Source of the DNA: JAIRMO01 sp046533115
GTDB taxonomy: Bacteria > Spirochaetota > Spirochaetia > Treponematales > Breznakiellaceae
Direction of reading: 5' to 3'
DNA length: 64,000 nt
Assembly: GCF_046533115.1 (NCBI RefSeq)
Contig: NZ_JAJQRC010000007.1
Location: 1-64,000, forward strand
Part shown: positions 25,321 to 35,035 of the stretch, piece by piece
How positions within the stretch are numbered: position 1 is the first letter of the stretch
How the letters are laid out: every line of letters begins with the position of its first letter
Made by a program: the position numbers and the translations under genes
The notes under the pieces: generated by a model
The model's input: the letters and a program-made list of their open reading frames with translations, nothing else
The model's database searches: none
What the model was told of the DNA's origin: nothing

Positions 25321-28300
25321 TCATTTTTTAGTCTTTGCCATCTCCGCTTTTAAGGTATAATAGGAAGTGTTGTTTATCACCCGGCCGAAGGTATCCGGAT
25401 CCCGGACCCAATATTCGCCGTTTTTCACCCCTCCCTGGGAAATCCGGGGGCCCAATGCGGGAATATAGGTGCCGTAATTGGCCACCACGGTCCCGATATG
25501 ACCGTGATAATTATTATCTCCGGTATCCAGGTATCCCGGATTAATATAGGAGGCGGCTACCAAATAACCCATATTGCCCACCACCTGGGCCGTTAAGCCG
25601 GAGTTAAGCCGGTAGTAGTTCTCGTCCAGAAATAAGCCGATTTCATTGGCAATACCGGCATCCCGCAAGGCCTTGGTGAGATCATTTTCGCCAAACACGG
25701 CCTCGACGGTGTCCATAAACACAAAATTACAGTAGGTTTCCCCGTTTACGTTGGGTTGATATGCTTCTTTACGACTCATCTGATTGGCGGTATCTTTTAT
25801 AGTATGGGCCTGTGAAGGATCTCCGCCCCTAAAAAACAGCGACTCCGGCAGATGGAACATGCCGAATTTCTTTAACAGACTATTACTGATGACGACCCCT
25901 TCGTTGGCTATGGCTATGGCGGTTGTCCCTTTCCACATCCACAGATCCCGGTTTTCCGGATCCGTGGGATCCACGGTATGGGTGAGCCCGGCCTTCAGCA
26001 TCATATCCTGGATCGCGGTAATATTCTCTTTGGTGGGTTCCAGGTCTAAAATACGCAGTAATCCGGTCTCGATCCCCGAGGAGCCGATGGTTTTTCCCGG
26101 TCCCTCTTTTACCGGTTCCACTGTTTTGGTTCCGTCGTAATTTATATACAGCCCGTCCACGTCCCGTAAATACCCGCTGCCGTCGTATTTTAGGCCGCCG
26201 GTGCCGGTGAGCTGCCAAAAATCTCGGCCGGTATCGTAGGCGCCCAGGGCGGCTTCGATTATGGAATAGTCCCCTTGGTTGAGGGCATACTGGTACCAGA
26301 GGGCTTCCTCCCATAGGGCGGCGCTGAGGCTGTCCGTACCGTAGGTCTCCATAAGCTCCATGGCGGCGCCGATATGGCCCGCCACCGCGGCATTCCGCTC
26401 GACAATCTGTCCGTAAACGCCGTCATCCCTGCCGTTGCGGTATGCCTCGTGGCTGAAAACAACATTCAAGCCGAATCCGCTGCCGTCCTCCAAAGCATCC
26501 CTGCCCAGGAAAACGGTTTTTATTCCCGTATAGTCATCGTATATACTTTCGGTTCCTTCGGCATAGGGGTTCTCCACATACCGGGTCATCCCCTCCAGAA
26601 CCGCTTCGAATTCGGCCCGGGTAATGGCATCCCCCGAATATAAGGTCCTCAGCTGACTTGCGTACTGCCGGGCGCTTTCTTCGTCCGAGGCCAGAATTTG
26701 GGCGTTTACCTTCCAGGCCTCAAGCCCCCGGAGGGCGCCTGCCATGGTCCCCGCGCTCATGTCCACGCCGTCGGTTCCGAAACCCAGGGAAACCCCGTCG
26801 CGGCCCAGGTGCAGTTCCAATAAGCCGGAATCTACCCTTCCGGCGGTCAGCAGATCCAGGTTAAACAGGTTTACGGCATAGTCCCCGGTAAAAGCGTAGT
26901 TTACCCCCTGTCCCATAAGTCCCCCCCCAAGGGAAGAAAGGGTTGCCCCGTCGGTCTGGAGTTTGCCGTAAAAACCGTCCAGGCCCAAGTTCATCACCCC
27001 GGTGGTAAAACTGCCGGTCATACCGCTTAACGCCCCTATGGAGGCGCCCTTTATGCTGTCGGTAAATATATCCCGGGAGAATCCAAAACCGTCCTGGGAA
27101 TTGTAGGTGACGGCCCCCAAGGCGCTGGTTACGGTGCCGGTGGTTATGGATTGGAGCCCGGTTAATGCCGTCTGGGTTATCACCTTGGAAAGCCCCGTAA
27201 GGTTTTGCGTTACCATGCCGGAGATACCGCTCTGCAGAAAGCCTGAAGAAGCGGCGCCGGCCGCGGCGCCGATGCCGTTAAACATGCCGCCTATGAGGGA
27301 ACCTGCCCCGGTTATGGCGGTCTTTTTCCCAAACTCAACGCCCACTTCATCCCAGTTTTTAAACCCTCCCGATGCATCCATGGCGCTAAACATCAAATCA
27401 TCGGATAAATTCATCGCGATATTAAGCGCTACCCCCAGGGCGAACCCGGCTCCGCCGCTGAAGGCCCCCGCCACCGCTCCTACCACGGTGGAGACCACGG
27501 CGGCTACCACCTGATTGCCGATATCCACCACGCTTCTGATAGTCGGCGCCTGAAACTTGCTGTCCCGGGAATCCCAAAGGGGTTTTTCCCATAAGGCGGA
27601 ATTCATCGCGTTTATCCCGTTGCTTTCCTGTATTGACCAGTAGATATAAAGCCGCAATAATTTTCCCAGCTGCCCGGTTCCGCCATCCGAAAAAAGTTCA
27701 TCCACGCCCATATCGGCATCGACCTCCGGTTTTAGGGTCGGTCCTTCGCCGATATGTTGGGTAAATAGACCTGAGTCCTCTTCTTCGGTACCGAATATTT
27801 TTTCGGCTATCCCCTGGACCTCCGTATACATGTTGTCTATCAATGCCTGTACGGCCAAAGCGTCTAAATCTTTTATTCGATCTTCGCTTAAATCGACGGA
27901 CAATTTTATCGGATCCATTTTATAAAATTCATACCCTTCCACCGTGGCTGTTTCGGTTATCACCGGGTCGAAAAGCGTAGAATGGACAACCGCTTCTTTG
28001 GTATAGTACCTGCCGTTTTTTCTCCATTGTCCTTCGAGGATAAAGACATCATCCATGGTTTCATCAAATTCTTCATTAGCCTCGGCAACGTTTTTTGTCA
28101 GGCCCTCCAATACTTCCTTTACTATCAACTGAACCGCGGCGGCCACCCGTTTGGCCTCCCGGGCCGCCAGTTCCTCATGGGCCTCCTTTGCCAGGGCAAG
28201 GGCCGCGGCCTGGATGGTTCCGGAATTCCAGGTAGTAAGCCCGCCCAGCCCCCGGCGCACTTGACCGGTGATGGTTCCGGTTATACCCTTTGCCGCGGTA

Positions 28301-31300
28301 AAGGCCGTTTCCATATGCATAATTCCCGCGGCCTGCAGTAATTTCCCCAGGGTGTTTTCCGCTTCTTCGGTACCCGGGGACAGGGTCATCCCCGATAGAT
28401 CGCGGGTATCCATTCTGCGGCTCATCATTTCCGCTTCGGAACCAACCATGGCCAACAGGGCTCCGGCGGCGGCACTATTGGCCGCTTCGGTTGCCATCGT
28501 TACCCACCGGGCCTTGTCTTCGAGCCCGGCCAGATATGCGGCGATCCAGGCTTGGTCGATGGCTTGGTATTCTTCATTAAATTTTTTTGCCCACCTGGTA
28601 TAGGATGCCTGCATTTCCGTGGTCCCCGCGTTCCAATCGGCCCTTCCCCGCTCAAGGATAAGACTTGACGCTTCTAGCCATGCCCGGTATTTCTCTTCGA
28701 TATCATAACGCTGCATATCCCATTCCAGTTCTCTTGCCGTCAGTTCGGCATTATACCGTGCCGTATACGCCCGTTTTATCAGTTCGGTTAATTCATCGGC
28801 CAGTCCCATATATTCGGTTTTATACTCGGAGCCGTTTTCCGTCACTCCCGTTAAATTCTGTACAATGGTTTGTTCCAGGTTTTCCAAATGGTTTTTTCGG
28901 GCCGGCGCCGTATTCCCATAAGCGGCTGCAGCGGCTTTATTCAACGTAGTAAGGTCCGCTTTTCCTTCGACAAAAGCGGCAAACACCTCACGGTAGGCGG
29001 TTTCATTTTTCACCCTGGCCTGCTCGTCTTCGATCCAGGCCTGCTCAAAATTTCTTTTATCATCCTCTTTTTTGTTTTTACTCCACCGGATTAGTTCTTT
29101 TAGGGCCGTAAGGGTATCGCGATAAGAACCGGGGGTATCTTCTTCCATTTGGGACCAGTATTTCTTCAGCTTTTGTATTTCATCGGCGTCGATCCCTCCG
29201 GCCGTTTGTAGGGCCCTTTCTATGCTGTTCCATCCGATGGTTCCGTTCCCCGTTCCCGTACCCTTGAGCCGCGCCAGTCTGTTGCAGGAATTCATATATA
29301 TTTCTAAGGAAGTGTTTAAAGATTCGGTGGTGGTTTCCAAGCCGGTCCGGGCTTTTTCAACCGTTTCATTTATCTGCTGATACGTAGGAAGCAGGTGATT
29401 CCTGGTAGTGTTTAGTCTTGCAAGACCGGCCCGGTAAAAATGTCTCACCACCGGAAGCTTCAAGAAACCCTTGACCCTTGACCGCTCACGGTTTAACACG
29501 TTATTTATATGGGCATATTCGGCTTGCGCCGATATGGCGGAAAATCCCTTGGAATCCCGGCCCCCGTCGCCGAGGAGGGTTAAGATGGTGTAAAATTCGA
29601 GATCCGCTTTTTCTTCACCGCTTAGCAGGTCCCAGGCATTTTTTTGAGCCGGCGTCAGACTCTGGTACCGGTATGACAAGGCAACCTGGTAAACCGGGGA
29701 ATCCTTATATATCCCGCCGGCCGATATGGACATGTTCCCTAAATTCTCGCCTTTGTTCAAGGCCTTAGCGGGACTATACCAGTCCGCCATAAGCTCAATT
29801 TCCGTATTATTACCGATTAATTGCTGCAAGAGGTAATCCCGGGCCAATCCCCATTGGGCGTATTTAGCCGCATTGGTGGTTACTTCGTACCGGATCATGT
29901 TTTGGCTTAACTGCCGCAGAGCCGCCTCAAAGGGGGAAACCTTGTTTACCTCAAGACCGGCAGTTTCCGCCGGGGTAAAAAATTTTTTTAATTCCGCGGC
30001 CTGCCTGCCGCTCATCGTTTGAATAAGGAAGGAACTATCATAGGAGAAAGAAAGTTGACCGTTTTTTATTTGTATCACATCCTGCAATTGCCAAAGGCTT
30101 TTATCACCCGGCGCCTGATAGTCCGAGGGATAATTTATGGAACCGCCCAACTCGTTAAGATACCGATTATAGTTATCATAATAGGCGCTGTTGGTCCGCA
30201 TTTCTTCGGCTATGGATTCTTCCAGTAAGCCCAGGGTTTTCATGGACAAGAGCATCCGCTGAAAACTTTCTTTATAGTTATGGTATAATGTTTCGTATTC
30301 GCTGTCCGCATAGGGCCTTCTCTCATCCTCCTCATATAGACCGACCAGGGCGGTCAGGGCTACCAGGGCCCGTTCATACCGGCTGTTACTATAGGAGAGA
30401 TCCTCATAAGGGTTTTTATAATCCGCCGTAATTTCGCCGGTAGTGGGGGCATTATCCAGATAAGCGGTGCTTGCCCATCTCCTGATCGCGTCCTGGGTTT
30501 CATAGGCGGTTCGGGTTTCCTCCAGATCCCCATAATCTTTTTTAACCGCCTTATAAACCTCGTCATATACCGCTCCGGCATCAGCAAAATCCGACGCGGC
30601 ATTTCCATATGTGGCAGCCGCGAGGTCGTAGGTATCCTGCAGGTTCACTATTTCATCGGATATTTTTTTTATCTCCGCTTTAATTCCGGCGCTGTTTTGT
30701 TTTGCTGCGGTATAGCCCTTCCCGAGCTGTTCAATTTCTTTTTCCAGCAAAGCCGCATGGATAAAGTTTTTTTGAAATTCGCCGGATTCCAGCAGGTAAT
30801 TGTCATAAAACACATAATCGACAGCCTTCAGTAAGGTTTCGTCCCATTCCAGCAGGGGATCGTCCCGGTATTTTTTTATCCCGGCCTTTATGGCTTCATG
30901 GTCCGGCAATGCTCCGGCATTCATAAAGAGCCGGAAGGCATAATTAAGCCGGTGGGTATCCTGGGATGCCTTTTCATAGGCGTCCGCCAGAATACCTTCC
31001 CGCCAGTTTTTGGCGGCCTTTATTCCGCTATAGGTCCCTTCGGGATCTCCGGAAATACCCGGCACTACCGCCTCGTTACCGTCCCGGTTATTATACTCCT
31101 CCAAAAATCCGGCGCTTACATACTGCCGCCAATGACTTCGTCCCTCCCCTTCGGCATCCCCTATCCTTTGGTTTAGGTCCTCATAGGCCGTTACCAGGGC
31201 ATATTCAAAATTCAAGCCTTCCTGGCGGTCGGAAAGGATATTAAAAATAAGGGGGAGTTCCCGGATGATTAGTTCGTAATAATCATCACTACCCTGCATC

Positions 31301-34300
31301 TCGTCAGCAAGCGGCTGTGCCCCCAATAAGCGTATCGCCTCATCCACGGCTTTCTGCCGTATCCCCGCTTCGGCATAGCCATGGTGTACTAAGCATGCGG
31401 CGGTCAAGGCGTCCCGCAGGGCGGTCCCCTCTTCACGGGGTCCGGCGCCATATTGTTTGGCCAGATCCCGGCCTATCCTTTTGACCAGTTCATCTTCAAG
31501 GGCCGTTTTATTGGTATAGGTAAATAGATCCGGCGGCAGCTGCAAGGCGGCGTTTAAAAACCGGGCGCTTCCCGGATCGCTATATGCCAGGGCGTCGGCC
31601 AGGAGCTGCGCCGCCTGGGATTGGGCCATAACGATTTCCAGTTCATTCTTTATTGCCCCGCTGGAACCGGGGAGACTTCTGTTGGTATAAATTACTTTGG
31701 CCGCTATATAGGTAATCAGGGAGGCCTGCCAGGTTTGTACCTCGGTTTTGATCCACTGGGGCAGGGCGTCAAGCTGTCCGTTCATACGGGATAAAAAGGC
31801 CGAAAGATTCTGGGTTACGGGCCCGGCCCTCCCCAGGAGGGCTTCTCCCATGGACTTCATACCGGGAAGATTGCCGTCATGTAGGGTGAGCCCGTAGGAT
31901 TTAAACAGTTCCTCCATTTCCCGCAGGCCCCGAAGCCCCGCTTCCCGTACCACCGGCGCGGCCCGGGGACCGGCGGTTTGATAAACCGTTAATAAGCCCT
32001 GGCTGCGGGCAGCCGCGGTCATTTCAGCTTCCAAAAGGCCGTATCCTATGGCCCGCCCTGATTGGGTAACAAAACAGGAACCGCCGTTTAGAAACCATGG
32101 GATAAGCTCCTTTGACCGGGCGGCGTTTTCCAGGACCCCATAATAATCGGCGAAACTACTACCCTCGACAGAATCAAGAAGAAGCCCCAGCTCCGTAAGG
32201 GTTTCAAAAATTTCCGCGGCATCCGCTGGATTGACCATACAAAAGCTTGCCAGCAGTTTAGCCCGGTCCCCTTCCCCGCCTGCTCCTAAAAAGCAGGACA
32301 ACCCTTCCAACTCCAGGGCAAGGCGGGCCCGTAACAAAGCCCGGGTATCCTTTTCAACATCACGGGTAAGACAGGCTTCAAGCCCCAGATCGGAAAAAAG
32401 CGCCTGGTCCGCGGCGTCCGGTTCATGGCCCTGGGTGGTAAAATACCAGTCCATCGTTGAATTACCGACCAAAAGATCCAAGCCGTGCAGCCTGGTTTCT
32501 ACCTCGACCTGGGCCTGGGCTTTGGCCGTTTTGGTCATGGCGCTGATCAATTTATTATAGTGCCCTTGGATTTCTTCCGGATCCGCGGCAACGGCAAGTT
32601 TTTCCTCTTTTTCCAATAACAGATCGTGAATAATGGCATAAAAGGGATCATCCTCCTCAAGGCCGAATTTCTCAATATGCTCCGGTATGATGTGGTATTC
32701 TTCAAACACCGTGATATTGGAAGCCCGGTTCGTCAGGGCGGAGAGGGATTTTCCAATTTCCTCGCCCCCCAGGATAAGCTGCTTTACCATTTGGCCGGTA
32801 GTTTCAAGTTCCTGGGCAAATCCAAGTTCATAGCCCCGTTCAAGATAACGGATGTATGCCGCGCCGTCCCCTTCGGTAGTTAATAGGTTATACTTCCCCA
32901 GGAGTTCTTTATATTTTGCTGCCAGATCCTGCAGGATAAAATCATTCCGCCCGGACACATAGGCGGACATGATGATCGAATAGGCCTGATTTTTTTCTTC
33001 CAGTTTGCTTTCCGCTTCCCGCAGCGTCGCTGCCGCGTTGTTCAGGGCTGCTTGGGCCTCCTTTACCCCGGTCCCCGCGGTGCTCAACCGGGAGAGGGTT
33101 GTTTCATACCGAACGAGGGCATCATCATAGGATTGTTTTGCCTGCTCCCAGGCTTTAATGCCCTCACTATCGGTCATCCGGCCGGCGCTTAATTCTTCCG
33201 CATAGGAAACCACCGCCTGGGCGATGGCCCTTCGTTTTTCCCAATAAGCGGCCACCGCCTTTGCCCGGATAAGTTCTATCTGATATTCGTCCAGGTTAAA
33301 ATCTTCGCTTACCGCGCCTTCGGCCAGGATATCCGTGAGGGACCCGGCGCCCATGACCATATTGAAATCATTAATCAGGGCGTCCCGGGCGGTTTTAGCC
33401 TTATCGATATAGGAATCATAGAGGGTGGACCAATTTTTTAGTTCCAGGGCTGTTTTAAAGGAAGCGCCCAGATCTATTCCCCTGCTTTCCAACTGTTCAA
33501 TGGCTTCCTGTTCCTGGGACGTATTCGTTTTTCCCGCGATAATGTTTTTTATCAACAAACTCATCCGGTCTTCGGTTCCATACCGTTCCTCATAGGAGCC
33601 GAGCACCCTTTGCCAGTGGTTGATAAGTTCCGCGGATATCCATGCGGAAAATCCCCCTCCCGCCAGGGAGGGGGCGTCTTTTTTATCGTATTGATCGAGC
33701 CAGAACTTGATGTTCTCCTGGGCGCCGGCCACCACGGAACCGCAGGTGATATAGGTATCCACCCAGGCCCGGGCCCGTTCGGCGCCGGCTTCGGATCTGA
33801 GCAGCAGATCCTGTTCAAATTCCGCCCGGGCCCCGGCAATTGCAGCTTCCAGGTTCTCCGACGCCCGCCTAAAAACCGCCTCACCGGACTCAAAAAGGGT
33901 GCGCGCCTTTGCCTCCCAATTCCGTCTTTCCTGTTCAAATTGGGTAAAGGCGTTACTCCAGGCTTCTTCCCCTTCTAAATAATGTTGTCCCGCTTCCTGT
34001 TCCCATTCTATGCGGCGTATAAAAAAGCGTTCTTCCGCGTCCGCCCATGCCTTAAGCCCCTGCTCAAATTGCTCCCGATAGGCCGCAAGCCATTCGGAGC
34101 CGGCCAGGGCCAGATCGCCGCCGCCGGTTTCGGCCGCCTCTATCCTGGTTTCCAGGGCGGCTATCCCCTGGACACAGCGGGTTTCGGTCTCCTCGATTAT
34201 TTGGGCGGTAATCATGGCCGCCGCTTCTTCTTCACTTTTCCGCCGCAAGCTCCACACATCCCCGGTCCGTTGGGCAACAAAAAGCCGTTCCTCCCGGGCA

Positions 34301-35010
34301 ACCAGGGCTTCAAATTCCTTTTGCCTCCCCGATATTGCTTTAACCGTGATGTCCCGAAGTTTCTCCTCAAAGGCTTCCCGGTTTTCTTCGCCGACATAGC
34401 CCAGGAGTTCCGGAAACAGGGAGGTCAGATAGGTCTCATAGCGGAGGGTCCCGGCATTGATAATTTCTTCCGCGTTTTTCCGCCATTGTTTCTGATCCCC
34501 TTCCACATATGCACCGGCTTCATCGGGACGTATCACCAGGGGATCGCCGGTTTCCTCATCGTAACGGACCTTTCCGTTTTCATCCAAATGGTATACCAGG
34601 GATAAATTGGTTTGCCGGATCTCCCGGGCCGTCCCGGCCAGCTGTGCCGTCAGCCCGGCGCCGAAAAAACGCCGGAGGAGCCATTCGGTAAAGCGTTTTT
34701 CCAACTCCGCCTCGCTCCAGGCCGCGATGGTTTTCCCCGCCTCCTCAAGCAAAACCCTATCCCCATAGAGTTCTGTCGCGGCCAATTCCCAGGCAGTTCT
34801 GGCCATAGCCAGCCCTTGCCGGGCTTCGGCCATCCACCGCTCGGGGGTGATTTCCCGGTCGGCTCTGCGGAAATGATAGTCAAATGCCCCGGAGTCAAAA
34901 CCCGGAATATCCGGCTTTGTTTCTCCGAAAGCGCCGTTGATACAAAAAAGCAGGATCCCCGCCAGGGGGATGATCCTTTTGAGAGAAAAACGAAAATATC
35001 CTATGGTCAT
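25321..35010 (-). CDS. Giant exported protein, TIGR04388-like, with papain-like C-terminus
   Basis: This 3229-residue protein starts at ATG 35010, where MTIGYFRFSLKRI leads a signal peptide ending near INGAFGE; an ATG 132 nt earlier is inside the RND gene and less likely. Residues about 60-2200 are long helical, coiled-coil repeats rich in Trp and Glu (for example FEQERRNWEAKARTLFESG). Then comes a Gly/Ala-rich, membrane-like stretch (VVAAVVSTVVGAVAGAFSGG) and the wording DDLMFSAMDASGGFKNWDEVG, which I associate from memory with the leptospiral TIGR04388 giants. The last 140 residues carry NGETYCNFVFMDTVE and later YHGHIGTVVANYG, the Cys and His spacing of NlpC/P60 or CHAP cysteine peptidases. 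It is last in the RND/lipoprotein operon, 25 nt after the second pump. Function is unknown; a cell-envelope or effector role is inference. Confidence 0.75.
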   Translation of the reverse strand: MTIGYFRFSLKRIIPLAGILLFCINGAFGETKPDIPGFDSGAFDYHFRRADREITPERWMAEARQGLAMARTAWELAATELYGDRVLLEEAGKTIAAWSEAELEKRFTEWLLRRFFGAGLTAQLAGTAREIRQTNLSLVYHLDENGKVRYDEETGDPLVIRPDEAGAYVEGDQKQWRKNAEEIINAGTLRYETYLTSLFPELLGYVGEENREAFEEKLRDITVKAISGRQKEFEALVAREERLFVAQRTGDVWSLRRKSEEEAAAMITAQIIEETETRCVQGIAALETRIEAAETGGGDLALAGSEWLAAYREQFEQGLKAWADAEERFFIRRIEWEQEAGQHYLEGEEAWSNAFTQFEQERRNWEAKARTLFESGEAVFRRASENLEAAIAGARAEFEQDLLLRSEAGAERARAWVDTYITCGSVVAGAQENIKFWLDQYDKKDAPSLAGGGFSAWISAELINHWQRVLGSYEERYGTEDRMSLLIKNIIAGKTNTSQEQEAIEQLESRGIDLGASFKTALELKNWSTLYDSYIDKAKTARDALINDFNMVMGAGSLTDILAEGAVSEDFNLDEYQIELIRAKAVAAYWEKRRAIAQAVVSYAEELSAGRMTDSEGIKAWEQAKQSYDDALVRYETTLSRLSTAGTGVKEAQAALNNAAATLREAESKLEEKNQAYSIIMSAYVSGRNDFILQDLAAKYKELLGKYNLLTTEGDGAAYIRYLERGYELGFAQELETTGQMVKQLILGGEEIGKSLSALTNRASNITVFEEYHIIPEHIEKFGLEEDDPFYAIIHDLLLEKEEKLAVAADPEEIQGHYNKLISAMTKTAKAQAQVEVETRLHGLDLLVGNSTMDWYFTTQGHEPDAADQALFSDLGLEACLTRDVEKDTRALLRARLALELEGLSCFLGAGGEGDRAKLLASFCMVNPADAAEIFETLTELGLLLDSVEGSSFADYYGVLENAARSKELIPWFLNGGSCFVTQSGRAIGYGLLEAEMTAAARSQGLLTVYQTAGPRAAPVVREAGLRGLREMEELFKSYGLTLHDGNLPGMKSMGEALLGRAGPVTQNLSAFLSRMNGQLDALPQWIKTEVQTWQASLITYIAAKVIYTNRSLPGSSGAIKNELEIVMAQSQAAQLLADALAYSDPGSARFLNAALQLPPDLFTYTNKTALEDELVKRIGRDLAKQYGAGPREEGTALRDALTAACLVHHGYAEAGIRQKAVDEAIRLLGAQPLADEMQGSDDYYELIIRELPLIFNILSDRQEGLNFEYALVTAYEDLNQRIGDAEGEGRSHWRQYVSAGFLEEYNNRDGNEAVVPGISGDPEGTYSGIKAAKNWREGILADAYEKASQDTHRLNYAFRLFMNAGALPDHEAIKAGIKKYRDDPLLEWDETLLKAVDYVFYDNYLLESGEFQKNFIHAALLEKEIEQLGKGYTAAKQNSAGIKAEIKKISDEIVNLQDTYDLAAATYGNAASDFADAGAVYDEVYKAVKKDYGDLEETRTAYETQDAIRRWASTAYLDNAPTTGEITADYKNPYEDLSYSNSRYERALVALTALVGLYEEDERRPYADSEYETLYHNYKESFQRMLLSMKTLGLLEESIAEEMRTNSAYYDNYNRYLNELGGSINYPSDYQAPGDKSLWQLQDVIQIKNGQLSFSYDSSFLIQTMSGRQAAELKKFFTPAETAGLEVNKVSPFEAALRQLSQNMIRYEVTTNAAKYAQWGLARDYLLQQLIGNNTEIELMADWYSPAKALNKGENLGNMSISAGGIYKDSPVYQVALSYRYQSLTPAQKNAWDLLSGEEKADLEFYTILTLLGDGGRDSKGFSAISAQAEYAHINNVLNRERSRVKGFLKLPVVRHFYRAGLARLNTTRNHLLPTYQQINETVEKARTGLETTTESLNTSLEIYMNSCNRLARLKGTGTGNGTIGWNSIERALQTAGGIDADEIQKLKKYWSQMEEDTPGSYRDTLTALKELIRWSKNKKEDDKRNFEQAWIEDEQARVKNETAYREVFAAFVEGKADLTTLNKAAAAAYGNTAPARKNHLENLEQTIVQNLTGVTENGSEYKTEYMGLADELTELIKRAYTARYNAELTARELEWDMQRYDIEEKYRAWLEASSLILERGRADWNAGTTEMQASYTRWAKKFNEEYQAIDQAWIAAYLAGLEDKARWVTMATEAANSAAAGALLAMVGSEAEMMSRRMDTRDLSGMTLSPGTEEAENTLGKLLQAAGIMHMETAFTAAKGITGTITGQVRRGLGGLTTWNSGTIQAAALALAKEAHEELAAREAKRVAAAVQLIVKEVLEGLTKNVAEANEEFDETMDDVFILEGQWRKNGRYYTKEAVVHSTLFDPVITETATVEGYEFYKMDPIKLSVDLSEDRIKDLDALAVQALIDNMYTEVQGIAEKIFGTEEEDSGLFTQHIGEGPTLKPEVDADMGVDELFSDGGTGQLGKLLRLYIYWSIQESNGINAMNSALWEKPLWDSRDSKFQAPTIRSVVDIGNQVVAAVVSTVVGAVAGAFSGGAGFALGVALNIAMNLSDDLMFSAMDASGGFKNWDEVGVEFGKKTAITGAGSLIGGMFNGIGAAAGAASSGFLQSGISGMVTQNLTGLSKVITQTALTGLQSITTGTVTSALGAVTYNSQDGFGFSRDIFTDSIKGASIGALSGMTGSFTTGVMNLGLDGFYGKLQTDGATLSSLGGGLMGQGVNYAFTGDYAVNLFNLDLLTAGRVDSGLLELHLGRDGVSLGFGTDGVDMSAGTMAGALRGLEAWKVNAQILASDEESARQYASQLRTLYSGDAITRAEFEAVLEGMTRYVENPYAEGTESIYDDYTGIKTVFLGRDALEDGSGFGLNVVFSHEAYRNGRDDGVYGQIVERNAAVAGHIGAAMELMETYGTDSLSAALWEEALWYQYALNQGDYSIIEAALGAYDTGRDFWQLTGTGGLKYDGSGYLRDVDGLYINYDGTKTVEPVKEGPGKTIGSSGIETGLLRILDLEPTKENITAIQDMMLKAGLTHTVDPTDPENRDLWMWKGTTAIAIANEGVVISNSLLKKFGMFHLPESLFFRGGDPSQAHTIKDTANQMSRKEAYQPNVNGETYCNFVFMDTVEAVFGENDLTKALRDAGIANEIGLFLDENYYRLNSGLTAQVVGNMGYLVAASYINPGYLDTGDNNYHGHIGTVVANYGTYIPALGPRISQGGVKNGEYWVRDPDTFGRVINNTSYYTLKAEMAKTKK

Positions 35011-35035
35011 TTTTGGGCCTCGTGTATGAGAGCCT

